Shown in pieces: positions 1 through 9,694 of a stretch of 64,000 bases of DNA. The notes beneath the pieces are model-generated. The model did not search any database and had not been told where the DNA came from. It saw nothing but the letters and a program-made list of their open reading frames with translations. The translations under genes were made by a program, and so were the position numbers. Position 1 is the stretch's first letter, and every line of letters begins with the position of its first letter. Source of the stretch: Prevotella sp. Its GTDB lineage: Bacteria; Bacteroidota; Bacteroidia; Bacteroidales; Bacteroidaceae. Location: positions 1 through 64,000 of the forward strand of contig JAFZSL010000051.1 in assembly GCA_017619375.1 (NCBI GenBank), given 5' to 3'.

Positions 1-135
1 CGCGATTAAGCGTGCGTTTTTTTATTTCTTCATAAACAAGATATTTTCAAACTTTTTATTCCTTTTTCTTAAGCGAAGCGTTTTTTTAATTTATTGTCAT
101 TCAGAAGGATGCAGACTTGTGTATATAGATTAGCT

Positions 136-210
136 CTCGGGCAGTGGGGGAGGAGTTCTCCCTCGCCCCCGGCCTGCGGCCACCCCCTCTCGGGCAGAGG
201 GGGAGGAGTT
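136..210. repeat. GC-rich imperfect direct repeat
   Basis: Two 22-bp copies beginning CTCGGGCAG and ending GGGGGAGGAGTT lie at 136-157 and 189-210 and differ at one base. Between them is a C-rich, partly complementary segment, so the unit can fold. A similar C/G-rich palindromic stretch occurs near 10183-10218. This fits a dispersed intergenic repeat of unknown role. Confidence 0.55.
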
Positions 211-495
211 AAAGGGACATATGTTAACTTTTACCCTTTGCTCTGTAGACTTTCTTTGTTAGAAGCAGGACGCAAAAAGCCCGGACTTTCTCAAGCCCGG
301 ACTCCGTCGAATGTAAAGTTCTAAAATTGTCCACAATAGGCGAACAATATCATTTCCGTTTAAGTCAGCAACCAAGTTTGATGGTTGTGCTTGCGGTAAT
401 ATTCACTCCTTTATGGTTGCAAATTAATCTCTATTGAAGTTTCGAAGTTTCTGTTTTTATCTTATTTTGGGGAATGTCTTTCTTGATAGGAATTT

Positions 496-549
496 AAAAA
501 GACTGGTCATTGCCAAGAGCATCTGCTAATGGCAGTGCCAGTCTTTTTT
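496..549. terminator. Bidirectional intrinsic terminator
   Basis: GACTGG (501-506) pairs with CCAGTC (538-543), and the stem continues inward through TTGCCA and TGGCAG. A T-run follows on the plus strand (544-549) and AAAAA precedes the stem (496-500), giving a T-run on the minus strand. It could end a transcript from outside the window or a short leftward transcript starting near 640. Confidence 0.6.
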
Positions 550-917
550 GTTTCATGGGACTCAATTCATTAAGGCTTAAAGCAAACTAAATAAAAAATT
601 AAAACCTAACCTAAAAACCCGTATCTTTACATTTTTCGTTTGCAAAGATATTCAGTTTTTTCCATTCACCCTTTGGTGAGAGTAACGTGGATTTCATTCT
701 TTGTATCAAAGCGTGAAAAACCGCTTTTTTTTCGTTATATCACCTTCAATAGTGATGATATGCAAAAAAAGAGGTTGGTAAAGACTTCTTTGAGACCGAT
801 TTTTATTGGAATTGGGGACAATAAAGAGATAAAAATCAACATAAATTTGGAAGTTTTGGCAAAAATACTTAACTTCGCCAAAAATTTCTGTTACATCAGC
901 GTAATTTTTACCTAAAA

Positions 918-3900
918 ATGAATTGTAGGGTTCTAAATATTGTTCTTTACATATTTGGTGGCGTTTTGTCTGTTTTTTCCCAAACAGGCAAGTTGTTTGG
1001 CACCGATCAACAGTTGTCGAGCAGTTTCACCAACCAAGTTTATCTTGACCGCGATGGATTCATATGGGCTGTCACCCGCAACGGAGTGCAAAGATATGAT
1101 GGATACCAGTTTTATCTCTTCAAGAAAGAACTGGAAGACGCCCCTGGCATGGCCACCAACTATGTGAATTGCATGGTTCAGGACAAGAACGGCTTGTTTT
1201 ACCTGGGCATGTATGGTGCCTTGCAGACTTTCGATGGCTCGGAGTTCAAGGACGTGGAAGTGAAAGACCAGGATGGCTTTGTCGTACCTTGTTACATGAC
1301 TTGCTTCCTCCAACGCAAGAATGGCGACTTGGTGGCCGGCACCTCAGGTCATGGCTTGCTCAAGATTGTCGACCGTGGCCATGCGGTTCAGCAAAACGGG
1401 CCGTTGAGAGACATCCACACCGTTAATTCTCTTTGCGAAGACAAGAAAGGACATCTGTGGATTGCCACCCGCTACTATGGCTTGTACGAATATGACGGTA
1501 AGAATGCCTTGAAATATTTCACCTCCGACGAGTTGAGATACACCGTGCGCCAACTCTGTCTCGACCTTGAAGGCAACCTCTATGTTGGTACGTCCAACAA
1601 CGGCGTCTATGTGCGTCCGGCATCCGGTGGCGACTTCAAGCATCTCGATGTGACAACGGGCAAACAGGTGTCTTCACTTTACTGCTGTCGCGACGGTCGA
1701 CTGATGATTGGCTACGATGGCCAGGGATTGGCCGTTTATTGGCCCAAGACAGGGGAGATAGAAAACAATCCCTACTATAGCCGTGAGGTGGACCTGTCGA
1801 AGAGCAAGGTCTATTCCATCGTGGAGGATGGTATAGGAAACATCTGGTTGGGCTTGTTGCAAAAGGGTATCTACATGCAACCTGTGGAAACCAGCGGTTT
1901 CGAGTATATGGGCTACAAGTCTGGAGGAAGGAATGTCATCGGCCAGGCCTGTGTCGTCAGTTCCATCATCGACAGCAAGGCACGCTGCTGGGTGGGCACC
2001 GACAAGGACGGACTGTATTGCCTCGATGTCAACCACCAGCCTATCAAACATTTCAAGGACCAACTTCCGAGCACCATCATGAGTATTGCCGAGGATGCCT
2101 CCGGGCGCATCTGGGTTGGCAGCTACGGAGAGGGCTTGGGATACATCGACGCCGGACTTCAAGGCTACCATCCTTTCTCGCAATACACCAAATCCAGTGC
2201 CTTCAGTATCAAAACGACAGACAATGACATCTGGGTGGCGACAATGGGGCAGGGACTACTCCGCATCAATGCCGCAACAAGCGAGGTGAAAGCATACAAG
2301 ATGAAGGCCAAAGCCACCACGGACAGGAAAATCGATTGCCTGGCCAACGACTTCCTTTCGGGGTTGTCTGTGTCGTCCGACAAAAAACGCATCTATGCCG
2401 CCACCACCATGGGTGTGTGCTGCCTTGACATTGAGAAGGATAGTTGGGTCAACGTCTTTGGCAAGAATTGCATCAATTATGGCACGCCCACACGAGTGGC
2501 CAAAGAGTTTGACGGGAAATTGTGGATAGGCACCAACGACGGACTTTTCTGCTACGACATACAGAAGAAGACGATGCAGAACTACACCACAGAAAAGGGA
2601 TTGGCCGACAATGGTGTCGTCTCTTTCGAGCAGGACAAGGAGGGAAAACTGTGGCTTGGCACCGACCATGGACTCAGTTGCCTCAACCCCAAGACGGGTG
2701 AGATACAAAGTTTTTTCGTTGACAACGGCTTGCAGTCCAACGAATTCAGCGACGGTGCATCGTTCATGGTCGACAATGGGAACACCGCTGTGTTGCTCTT
2801 CGGAGGCGTCGGAGGCATCACTTGGTTTCATCCCGAAAGGGTGAAACAATCCAAATGGGACGCCAAGGTCAGCATTGTCAGTTTCATCGTCAACAGGAAG
2901 CCGGTCAACAGCAACACCAAGTCAGGGAGTTATCAGGTGTGCGACACCACGGTTTTTGCGGCCGACCGTTTCGACCTCGCCTCGCACGACAACACCTTCT
3001 CCATCCTGTTCTCCACACTCACCTATGGCACACCCGACAACATCACTTATCTTTATAGCATCAACAATGAGGCCTTCACACGCCTGCAGCCTGGTGCCAA
3101 CGAACTCACCATCACGCACCTCCCTCCGGGAACCTACCACTTCCGCGTGAAAGCGCAACGCAACAACCAGACCACCGAGGAGCGCACCTTCACCGTCGTC
3201 GTGCATGCTCCGTGGTATCGCACACCGTTCGCCTACATGCTCTATCTCGTCGCCCTCGGAGCCGCCATATGGTACTACCTCGCCAACCGCCGAAGGAAGG
3301 AGAAGGATCGCCTCAAACTGCAGGAGCATATCCACAAAGAGCAGATGGGCGAGGCCAAATTGCGGTTCTTCATGAACATCAGCCATGAGATACGAACCCC
3401 GATGACATTGATCATCACCCCGCTCCTCTCGCTGATGAAGCAAGACCACGACCCCATGCGAACGGGCGTCTACCAGACCATCAAGCGCAATGCGGAACGA
3501 ATACTGCACCTCATCAATCAGATGATGGATCTCAGGAAAATCGACAAGGGAATGATGCAGATGAGGATGCGGGAAACCGACCTCGTGGGCTTCGTGGGGG
3601 AACTCTTCTCCCTGTTCGACCACCAGGCTACGGTCAAGAACATCAGTTTCAAATACACGCACGATTCCGAGACTCTTCCCGTGTGGGTGGACCGTCAGAA
3701 CTTCGACAAGGTCATCGTCAACATCCTCTCCAACGCCTTCAAATACACTCCAGCGGGAGGTGAAATCTACATCCAAGTCACCCATGACGAGAATAATGCA
3801 CGTATCGCCATCGGAGACAACGGAGAGAAGATACCGGAGGACAAACTCAACAAGATTTTCGAGCGGTTCTACCAATCACCATCCGAAATCAACGACCGAA

Positions 3901-4922
3901 GCGTAGGAACGGGCATCGGATTGGACCTCACACGGTCACTCGTGGAACTGCATCATGGCTCCATCGAGGCCCACAACCTGACGCAAGGGTGCGAGTTCGT
4001 GGTCACCATCCCCTTGGGTAAAGACCATCTCCTGCCGGAGGAAATCGCCCAGGGAGAAGAGGACACCACATCGGCACTTATGGAAGGTTTGGAAACCGAG
4101 ACACATGATGCGGTGGAGCCTGTGCCGGAGACAGAGGTGAAAACCGCTTTCAACAAGCGCTATTCCATCGTCATTGCCGAGGACGACGATGAAATACGCG
4201 ACTACATCGTCAATGAATTGTCACGCGACTATGACGTGCGGGCGTGCATCAATGGCCGCGATGCCTTGTCAGAGATTTACTTGAGCCAGCCCGACCTTGT
4301 CATCAGCGATGTCATGATGCCGGAGATGGACGGCAACCAACTCTGCACCCAGTTGAAACTCAACCCGCAAACCAACCACATCCCATTCATCCTACTCACG
4401 GCCAAGAACCGTGACGAGGACAAACTCGAAGGACTCGACACCGGCGCCGACTCTTATATCGTCAAACCATTCAACATGGACATCCTCAGGCGCACCATCG
4501 CCAATCTCATCAGTGCACGCCGCATCCTCAGGCAGAAATACGGACAGACCGAACGATTGGAGAAGAAGGTGGAGGACGTGAAACTGAAGTCGCCTGACGA
4601 GAAACTTCTCGAAAGGGTGATGAAGACCATCAACAAGCACCTGAACAACTCCGACCTGAGCGTGGACATGATTGCTGAAGAAGTGGGCATCAGCCGTGTT
4701 CACCTGCATCGCAAGATGAAGGAACTGACCGGACAGACTCCCCACGATTTCATCCGACAATTGAGATTGAAACAGGCGGCGCATCTGCTTGCCAACAACA
4801 ACATGAACATCACCGAGGTGGTCTATGCTTGCGGCTTTTCCAACGCCGCCTCCTTCTCCACCATGTTCAAAAGCGTCTATGGCATGTCGCCAAGGGAATA
4901 TATGAAGGAACACAAGAAATAG
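918..4922 (+). CDS. Hybrid two-component system sensor/regulator (HTCS)
   Basis: A one-protein signalling system of the kind Bacteroidetes use to switch on glycan-use genes: a periplasmic sensor, histidine kinase, receiver and AraC-type DNA-binding domain in one chain of 1334 residues. Visible order: signal peptide (about 1-21); a beta-propeller of repeated W(I/V/L)G motifs (about 40-680); a Y_Y_Y-type beta-sandwich ending near 765; one membrane segment (about 770-790); HisKA with SHEIRTP and phospho-acceptor His near 822; HATPase with DNGEKIP and GTGIGL; receiver with acceptor Asp near 1131 (SDVMMPEMDG) and Lys in VKPF; AraC HTH from about 1228 to the end. No domain is broken. No SusC/SusD pair lies within the window; the nearest possible targets are the two dockerin-tailed secreted proteins that converge on it. 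The ligand cannot be read from sequence. Confidence 0.95.
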   Translation: MNCRVLNIVLYIFGGVLSVFSQTGKLFGTDQQLSSSFTNQVYLDRDGFIWAVTRNGVQRYDGYQFYLFKKELEDAPGMATNYVNCMVQDKNGLFYLGMYGALQTFDGSEFKDVEVKDQDGFVVPCYMTCFLQRKNGDLVAGTSGHGLLKIVDRGHAVQQNGPLRDIHTVNSLCEDKKGHLWIATRYYGLYEYDGKNALKYFTSDELRYTVRQLCLDLEGNLYVGTSNNGVYVRPASGGDFKHLDVTTGKQVSSLYCCRDGRLMIGYDGQGLAVYWPKTGEIENNPYYSREVDLSKSKVYSIVEDGIGNIWLGLLQKGIYMQPVETSGFEYMGYKSGGRNVIGQACVVSSIIDSKARCWVGTDKDGLYCLDVNHQPIKHFKDQLPSTIMSIAEDASGRIWVGSYGEGLGYIDAGLQGYHPFSQYTKSSAFSIKTTDNDIWVATMGQGLLRINAATSEVKAYKMKAKATTDRKIDCLANDFLSGLSVSSDKKRIYAATTMGVCCLDIEKDSWVNVFGKNCINYGTPTRVAKEFDGKLWIGTNDGLFCYDIQKKTMQNYTTEKGLADNGVVSFEQDKEGKLWLGTDHGLSCLNPKTGEIQSFFVDNGLQSNEFSDGASFMVDNGNTAVLLFGGVGGITWFHPERVKQSKWDAKVSIVSFIVNRKPVNSNTKSGSYQVCDTTVFAADRFDLASHDNTFSILFSTLTYGTPDNITYLYSINNEAFTRLQPGANELTITHLPPGTYHFRVKAQRNNQTTEERTFTVVVHAPWYRTPFAYMLYLVALGAAIWYYLANRRRKEKDRLKLQEHIHKEQMGEAKLRFFMNISHEIRTPMTLIITPLLSLMKQDHDPMRTGVYQTIKRNAERILHLINQMMDLRKIDKGMMQMRMRETDLVGFVGELFSLFDHQATVKNISFKYTHDSETLPVWVDRQNFDKVIVNILSNAFKYTPAGGEIYIQVTHDENNARIAIGDNGEKIPEDKLNKIFERFYQSPSEINDRSVGTGIGLDLTRSLVELHHGSIEAHNLTQGCEFVVTIPLGKDHLLPEEIAQGEEDTTSALMEGLETETHDAVEPVPETEVKTAFNKRYSIVIAEDDDEIRDYIVNELSRDYDVRACINGRDALSEIYLSQPDLVISDVMMPEMDGNQLCTQLKLNPQTNHIPFILLTAKNRDEDKLEGLDTGADSYIVKPFNMDILRRTIANLISARRILRQKYGQTERLEKKVEDVKLKSPDEKLLERVMKTINKHLNNSDLSVDMIAEEVGISRVHLHRKMKELTGQTPHDFIRQLRLKQAAHLLANNNMNITEVVYACGFSNAASFSTMFKSVYGMSPREYMKEHKK

Positions 4923-4967
4923 AGACTCGTCCACAGGGTGGCACCACTCACCCAATTATTCCTAAAA

Positions 4968-4999
4968 CCCCTGGTCGCATTGATGGCCAGGGGCTTTTT
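4968..4999 (+). terminator. Intrinsic terminator of the HTCS gene
   Basis: CCCCTGG (4968-4974) pairs with CCAGGGG (4987-4993), followed by five T residues. It lies about 45 bp after the HTCS stop codon. Confidence 0.8.
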
Positions 5000-5005
5000 A
5001 TCAAT

Positions 5006-5084
5006 AGGAGGTTTTAGGAGCAAGTAGGAGGTTTTAGGAGCAAGTAGGAGGTTTCAGGTGTCCTAAGACCTCCTAAAACCTCCT
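5006..5084. repeat. AGGAGGTTTTAGGAG tandem/inverted repeat
   Basis: AGGAGGTTTTAGGAG occurs at 5006-5020 and 5026-5040 with a 20-bp period, then a degenerate third unit. Its exact reverse complement lies at 5070-5084, so a 15-bp perfect stem can form. The same word occurs after several other genes here (12862-12910, 15049-15060, 42551-42600, about 46230-46262, 52637-52670). It separates the convergent HTCS and secreted-protein genes, and the latter's stop codon lies in a related AGTAGGAG word at 5113. Confidence 0.8.
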
Positions 5085-5112
5085 AAGAATTCCTGGTCTT
5101 TCCAAGAAGCTC

Positions 5113-7284
5113 CTACTCGCTACTGTGATTATTAAGAATCATATCAACAAGGATTGATACATCGGTGATGTTCACCTCCTCGTCACCATTCACATTAGCG
5201 TTGGCGATATTGATGTGTTGCGTGTTTTTGGTGAGAATGTAATCCACCATGATGGTGACATCGGTGATGTTGATTTCGCCATCGCCGTTGGCGTCGCCAA
5301 GGATGCTTTCGCCACCGTTTCCACCACCGTTTCCGCTTACAAACTCATAGCCGCCGAAACTGAGTTTCGAGCCTGTGCAGAATACATAATAGGTCTCATT
5401 GGCCTCGACATTGAACTCCACAGTGCCGGTCATCTTGGAGGAAAGGGTGAAATCTTCATTCAAAGTCACTTCTGTAGGCTCTACACCGTCGGCCTTGAGG
5501 GTGAGGGAGTCCACGGGCAGGCATTCGCCATTGCTCTTCTTAACCACATAGAAGTTCTTGCTGGCATTGACGATGACGAAGGCGGTGATGTGGCCGGGGA
5601 TGGTGGTGGTGATCATGTAATAAGTACCTGACTCTGGCAAGTTCCTGGTGGAGGGCTTGTAGCCGCTGCCGGTGCTCTTGTCACCGTCCAGGGCGCCATC
5701 CTTCGGGTTCTGGTCGCCCACTACATACCACACACCGGTTTTCTCCTCCATCTCGCCCGTCTCGGAGTTCTCCACCATGCCTTTCTGGCCAAGGAGGTTG
5801 GAGCAGTAAGTATTCGTGACGGCGAACTTCAAATTATAGTTCTTCGTCGTGCGGTCGTCGCCAAGCACCACCTGCGTGTGCTCCGAGGTTTCGATGGCTC
5901 CATTGCCATAGGTGCCGTCAGCACTGAACTTCACGATTTCCCTGGTGTCGATGGGTTCGGGGATTACGGTCCTTACTTCAAACAGGTAGCCACCGAAACT
6001 CAGTTTAGAACCTGTGCAGAAGAGGTAGTAGGTCTCATTGGCATCGACATCGAATTCCACGGTTCCCGTCGTTTTCGCTGCCAAGGTGTAGTCGTCGTTC
6101 AATGCTGTCTCGGTGGGGGAGCTGCCGTCGGCCTTGAGGGTGAGGGCGCTCACGGGCAGGCACTCGCCGGTGCTGCCTTTCACCACATAGAGTTTCTTGT
6201 TGGCGTTGAGGATGATGAAGGCGGTGACATGGCCGTCAATGCTGGGTGTGATCATATAATAGGTGCCCGACTGCGGCAGGTTGCCGATGGCGGGGTCGTA
6301 GCTGACACCCCGGCTCTTGTCTTCATCGTTCAGTAAGCTGTCCAACGGGTTGTTTGCACCATAGACATAGACCACGCGAGTCTTCTCCTCCATCACGCCG
6401 GTCTCGCTGTTCTCCACCATCACCTTTTGTCCGAGGAGGTCGGAGCAGTAGGCCTTAGTGGCAGCCAACGCTAAATTATAGTTGGCTGTGGCGCGGTCGT
6501 TGCCAAGCACCACCTGTGTGTGCTCAGAGGTAAGGGTGGCACCATTGCCGTAAGTGCCTTGCGGGTCGAACATCACCCTTTCCCTGGTGTCGACAGGCTC
6601 GGGCTCGACAACCCCCTCGACGAAGACATAGCCTCCAAAGCTCAGTTTCGAACCAGTGCAGAAAACATAGTAGGTCTCACCACCAAAGACATCAAACTCT
6701 ATGGTGCCAGTGGTTTTCGCCGCCACGGTGTAGTCATCGTTCAATGCCGTCACGGTGGGGGAACTGCCGTCGGCCTTGAGAGTGAGGGCGCTCACGGGCA
6801 GGCACTCGCCTGTGCTGCCTTTCACCACATAGAGGTTCTTGTTGGCGTTGAGGACGATGAAGGCGGTGATGTGACCGTCCTTGGCGGGCGTGATCATGTA
6901 GTAGGTGCCCGACTGCGGAAGGTTGCCGCTGCTGGGGGAGTAACTAATGCCAGTGCTCTTGTCATCAGCGTCAAGTTCGCCGTCCAACGGGTTGTTTGCA
7001 CCATAGACATAGGCCACGCGGGTCTTCTCCTCCATCTCATGGGTATCGGAGTTCTCCACCATCACTTTCTGCCCGAAAAGGTCAGAGCAGTAGGCTTTCG
7101 TGGCGGCAAGCGTCATGTTGTAGTTGGCTGTGGCGCGGTCGTTGCCGAGTTCGAGCACGGTGTTCTCCGAGGACAGGATGGCGCCGTTGCCATAGGAGGC
7201 TTCCGGGTCGAACAACACCTTCTCCTGTGCTGAGGCGGAGATAGCCATGAGGAGAATGGCAAACAAAGATAAGATTTTCTTCAT
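5113..7284 (-). CDS. Secreted three-repeat protein with dockerin-like C-terminus
   Basis: A 723-residue exported protein of unknown function. It has a signal peptide (about 1-19, ending ASA) and three copies of a module of about 215 residues (starting near 21, 238 and 451). Each copy carries SYGNGA or TYGNGA, YCS(D/N)L, a long E-rich turn, the YYMIT segment and a closing FCTGSKLSFGGY motif. The end (about 655-723) has two Ca-binding loops, DANGDGEINITDV and NVNGDEEVNITDV, matching dockerin type I. Such tails occur on many secreted Prevotella proteins without a recognised cohesin partner. The modules look like beta-sandwich or adhesion domains; I do not recognise the family. It lies beside a second dockerin-tailed protein, and both converge on the HTCS gene. 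Confidence 0.85.
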   Translation of the reverse strand: MKKILSLFAILLMAISASAQEKVLFDPEASYGNGAILSSENTVLELGNDRATANYNMTLAATKAYCSDLFGQKVMVENSDTHEMEEKTRVAYVYGANNPLDGELDADDKSTGISYSPSSGNLPQSGTYYMITPAKDGHITAFIVLNANKNLYVVKGSTGECLPVSALTLKADGSSPTVTALNDDYTVAAKTTGTIEFDVFGGETYYVFCTGSKLSFGGYVFVEGVVEPEPVDTRERVMFDPQGTYGNGATLTSEHTQVVLGNDRATANYNLALAATKAYCSDLLGQKVMVENSETGVMEEKTRVVYVYGANNPLDSLLNDEDKSRGVSYDPAIGNLPQSGTYYMITPSIDGHVTAFIILNANKKLYVVKGSTGECLPVSALTLKADGSSPTETALNDDYTLAAKTTGTVEFDVDANETYYLFCTGSKLSFGGYLFEVRTVIPEPIDTREIVKFSADGTYGNGAIETSEHTQVVLGDDRTTKNYNLKFAVTNTYCSNLLGQKGMVENSETGEMEEKTGVWYVVGDQNPKDGALDGDKSTGSGYKPSTRNLPESGTYYMITTTIPGHITAFVIVNASKNFYVVKKSNGECLPVDSLTLKADGVEPTEVTLNEDFTLSSKMTGTVEFNVEANETYYVFCTGSKLSFGGYEFVSGNGGGNGGESILGDANGDGEINITDVTIMVDYILTKNTQHINIANANVNGDEEVNITDVSILVDMILNNHSSE

Positions 7285-7379
7285 AAGCTGTTTGGGTTTA
7301 AATGATTAGTATATAGTTTGTTGTAAAAGAGCTGTGGTTAGGGGTCTTCAGGTTTTGCCTTAAAATAGTTTGTTGGGTG

Positions 7380-7411
7380 CAAAAATAGTGCTTTTTTCCC
7401 AATTTTGCAAA
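7380..7411 (-). promoter_or_regulatory. Bacteroidetes-type promoter for the 5113-7284 gene
   Basis: On the minus strand a TATTTTTG -7 element (7387-7380) is preceded, after a 20-bp spacer, by a TTTG -33 element (7411-7408). Transcription would start near 7375, giving a leader of about 90 nt. Confidence 0.55.
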
Positions 7412-7429
7412 TGGAATGTAAAAAAAGAA

Positions 7430-7537
7430 TCGGAGTAATCAGAAAATCAGATGATTCCGATTGTTCTGATCACTCCGAAGGCTTTAGATGACTCAGATTG
7501 CTCTGAGTATTCTGATTCCTCAGATTACTCCGATTAT
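7430..7537. repeat. TCCGATT/TCTGATT-rich low-complexity intergenic repeat
   Basis: About 100 bp between the two secreted-protein genes consists of variants of ATCAGA, TCCGATT and CTCAGATT on both strands. A related stretch lies at about 21975-22012. It resembles the other low-complexity intergenic repeats in this window. Confidence 0.5.
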
Positions 7538-9442
7538 TTATTGCTTATTGCCGAGCACGATGTTGACGATGCCTGTGATGTCGGTGATGTTCACTTCGCC
7601 GTCGCCATTGACATCGGCATTCTTCATGACGATTAACTCTGGGTTATTAGAGAGCACGTAATCCACAGCCACAGTCACGTCGGTGATGTTCACTTCACCG
7701 TCGCCATTGGCATCGCCGATAAGAGGCTCTGGCTCAACATTGGCTTTCTTCACCTTGAATGAGATGTCATCGAAGTAGTATTTGTTGGCTTCTTTCAGCA
7801 CGGCGAGGTTGAAGGCGATGGTGTGCAACTCATTGCCTTCAGGTGCTTGCTCTGCAGAGATGGTGCCGGTTCTTGTGATTTCCTTCCATTCTGTCGTGAA
7901 GGCGACATCGCCGATGAATGCCCAGTGAATGTAACCACCCGGCTGGTTATGAGACTGGGTTTGAGCTGTGGCATCCTTCTCGGCACGCACTCTGAAGGAG
8001 ACTTGATATTGGTCACCCACTTCCAGCTTGTCAGCCACGGTGATGAAGAACTGGCTGTCCCAGTCGTCGATAGCTTTAGGATTTCCTTTATCATCCACAA
8101 GATTTCCTGGGTCGTCTCTCGAGACCACCTCGATGCACTTGTTGCTGGCATCTGTCGGGTCGGCAACGAGACGGGAAGGTCCCCAGTATTGCTCTTCGGT
8201 AGTCCACTCTTTGGATGTGAAGTTCGTCGTTTCCTCCCCTTCACAATTACCATTCGTAATCAGGTCTTCGAATTCGTCGGGGTCTGGTGGAGTGACCTTC
8301 AATACCTCGAAACTGATGTCATCGAAGTAGTAGTTGTTGGCTTCCTTTAGTACGGCAAGGTTGAAGGCAATGGTGTGCAACTCTCTGTCGGCAGGGGCTT
8401 GCTCAGCAGTGATGGTGCCGGTTCTTTCGATTTCCACCCATTCTGTGGTGAATGGGACGTCGCCGATGAATGCCCAGTGAATGTATCCACCCGGTTGGTC
8501 GTGAGACTGGGTTTGAGCTGAGGCAGCCTTGTCGGCACGTACTCTGAATTTGACGCGATATTTGTCACCTTGAACCAGTTGGTCAGCCACGGTGATGAAG
8601 AACTGAGCGTCCCAGTCGTCAATTGCTTTAGGATTTCCTTCATTATCCACAAGATTTCCTGGGTCGTCTCTCGAGACCACCTCGATGCACTTGTTGTTGG
8701 CATCTGTGGGATCGGCAACGATACGGGCGTCTCCCCAGACACTTTCACCTGTAAACCAATCATTACTCTTGAAGTTAGACACGTCTGAGCCTTCGCAATT
8801 ACCATTCGTTATCAGGTTGATGTAGTCATCGTAGTTGACTGGTTCTGCCTTTTTCACAGACCACTCGATATCGTCGAAATAGTACTTGTTGGCTTCTTTC
8901 AGCACGGCAAGGTTGAAAGCGATGGTGTGCAACTCTCTTCCAGCAGGTGCTTGATCGGCGGTGACGGTGCCGGTTCTTGTGATGTCCATCCATTCGTCGG
9001 TGAACTCAATATCTCCAATCATAGACCAGTGAATGTAGTTGCCTGGATTGTCGTGTGCCTGGGTTTGGCCAGTGGCAGCCTTATCGGCACGCACCTTGAA
9101 TGAGACAGTATATTCATCACCAACTTCCAACTTTTCCGCCACGTAAATGAAGAACTGGGAGTCCCAGTCGTCGATAGCTTTAGGATTTCCTTCATTATCC
9201 ACAAGATTTCCTGGGTCGTCTCTCGAGACCACCTCGATGCACTTGTTGCTAGCATTAGTGGGGTCGGCAACGAGACGGGCGTTGTCTTCAACATACTCAC
9301 CGTCTATCCACTCATGTGCGAAGAAACACGAGTTATCATCGCCTTCGCAATTACCATTGACCACACGGTCAACAAATCCTCCTTGTGCATAGGCTCCTGC
9401 CGACAGCACAATAGCAGTAATTAATGTGAAAAATTTTCTCAT
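7538..9442 (-). CDS. Secreted triple carbohydrate-binding-like protein with dockerin-like tail
   Basis: A 634-residue protein with a signal peptide (about 1-19) and three nearly identical modules of 184 residues. Each has NGNCEG at its start, a conserved CIEVVSRDDPGNLVD core, DWD(S/A)QFFI, GxYIHW and a final YYFDDI segment. This pattern resembles CBM4/9-type jelly-roll carbohydrate-binding modules. The C-terminus (about 575-634) has two dockerin loops, DANGDGEVNITDV and DVNGDGEVNITDI. A 50-nt run is identical in all three repeats at exact 552-bp spacing, pointing to recent duplication or gene conversion. No catalytic domain is present, so the protein probably binds or displays glycans. Export follows from the signal peptide; the ligand is unknown. 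Confidence 0.85.
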   Translation of the reverse strand: MRKFFTLITAIVLSAGAYAQGGFVDRVVNGNCEGDDNSCFFAHEWIDGEYVEDNARLVADPTNASNKCIEVVSRDDPGNLVDNEGNPKAIDDWDSQFFIYVAEKLEVGDEYTVSFKVRADKAATGQTQAHDNPGNYIHWSMIGDIEFTDEWMDITRTGTVTADQAPAGRELHTIAFNLAVLKEANKYYFDDIEWSVKKAEPVNYDDYINLITNGNCEGSDVSNFKSNDWFTGESVWGDARIVADPTDANNKCIEVVSRDDPGNLVDNEGNPKAIDDWDAQFFITVADQLVQGDKYRVKFRVRADKAASAQTQSHDQPGGYIHWAFIGDVPFTTEWVEIERTGTITAEQAPADRELHTIAFNLAVLKEANNYYFDDISFEVLKVTPPDPDEFEDLITNGNCEGEETTNFTSKEWTTEEQYWGPSRLVADPTDASNKCIEVVSRDDPGNLVDDKGNPKAIDDWDSQFFITVADKLEVGDQYQVSFRVRAEKDATAQTQSHNQPGGYIHWAFIGDVAFTTEWKEITRTGTISAEQAPEGNELHTIAFNLAVLKEANKYYFDDISFKVKKANVEPEPLIGDANGDGEVNITDVTVAVDYVLSNNPELIVMKNADVNGDGEVNITDITGIVNIVLGNKQ

Positions 9443-9694
9443 AAGTAAATGGTTAGTTGTTAGTGTTATAGATTAAAATAATTCAGTTCTTATTTGTTAG
9501 TTGGCAAAATTAGCCATTTTCCGTGACCTTTGATTTTTGATTTGTCACCAATACTTTTTGTGATGCAACATTTGGATGAAAGAAAGGTGAACAATCAAGA
9601 AAAGCATAGGATTTTCATCCTCTAATTGTCTCAAATTCATTATTATTTGTCTGAGTCAGCAGTAGTCTTCCCCTCCATCAGTAATGGCTGTTTT

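Larger units (their letters stand above)
1..917. other. Gene-free left edge with repeats
   Basis: No convincing gene is present. The stretch holds a GC-rich repeat pair (136-210), a short direct repeat (AAGCCCGGACT twice near 279-303), a strong hairpin with T-runs on both sides (about 495-550), and A/T-rich DNA leading to the regulator gene at 918. A 91-codon open frame at 640-915 has a composition and start unlike the neighbouring genes and is probably not coding. Confidence 0.6.

Noticed and set aside
640-915. 91-codon plus-strand frame before the HTCS gene
   Set aside because: No domain or signal peptide, A/T-driven composition, and it covers the region where the HTCS promoter should be.
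5006-5084. CRISPR-like array
   Set aside because: Units are only 15-20 bp, low-complexity, without unique spacers, and no cas genes are present.
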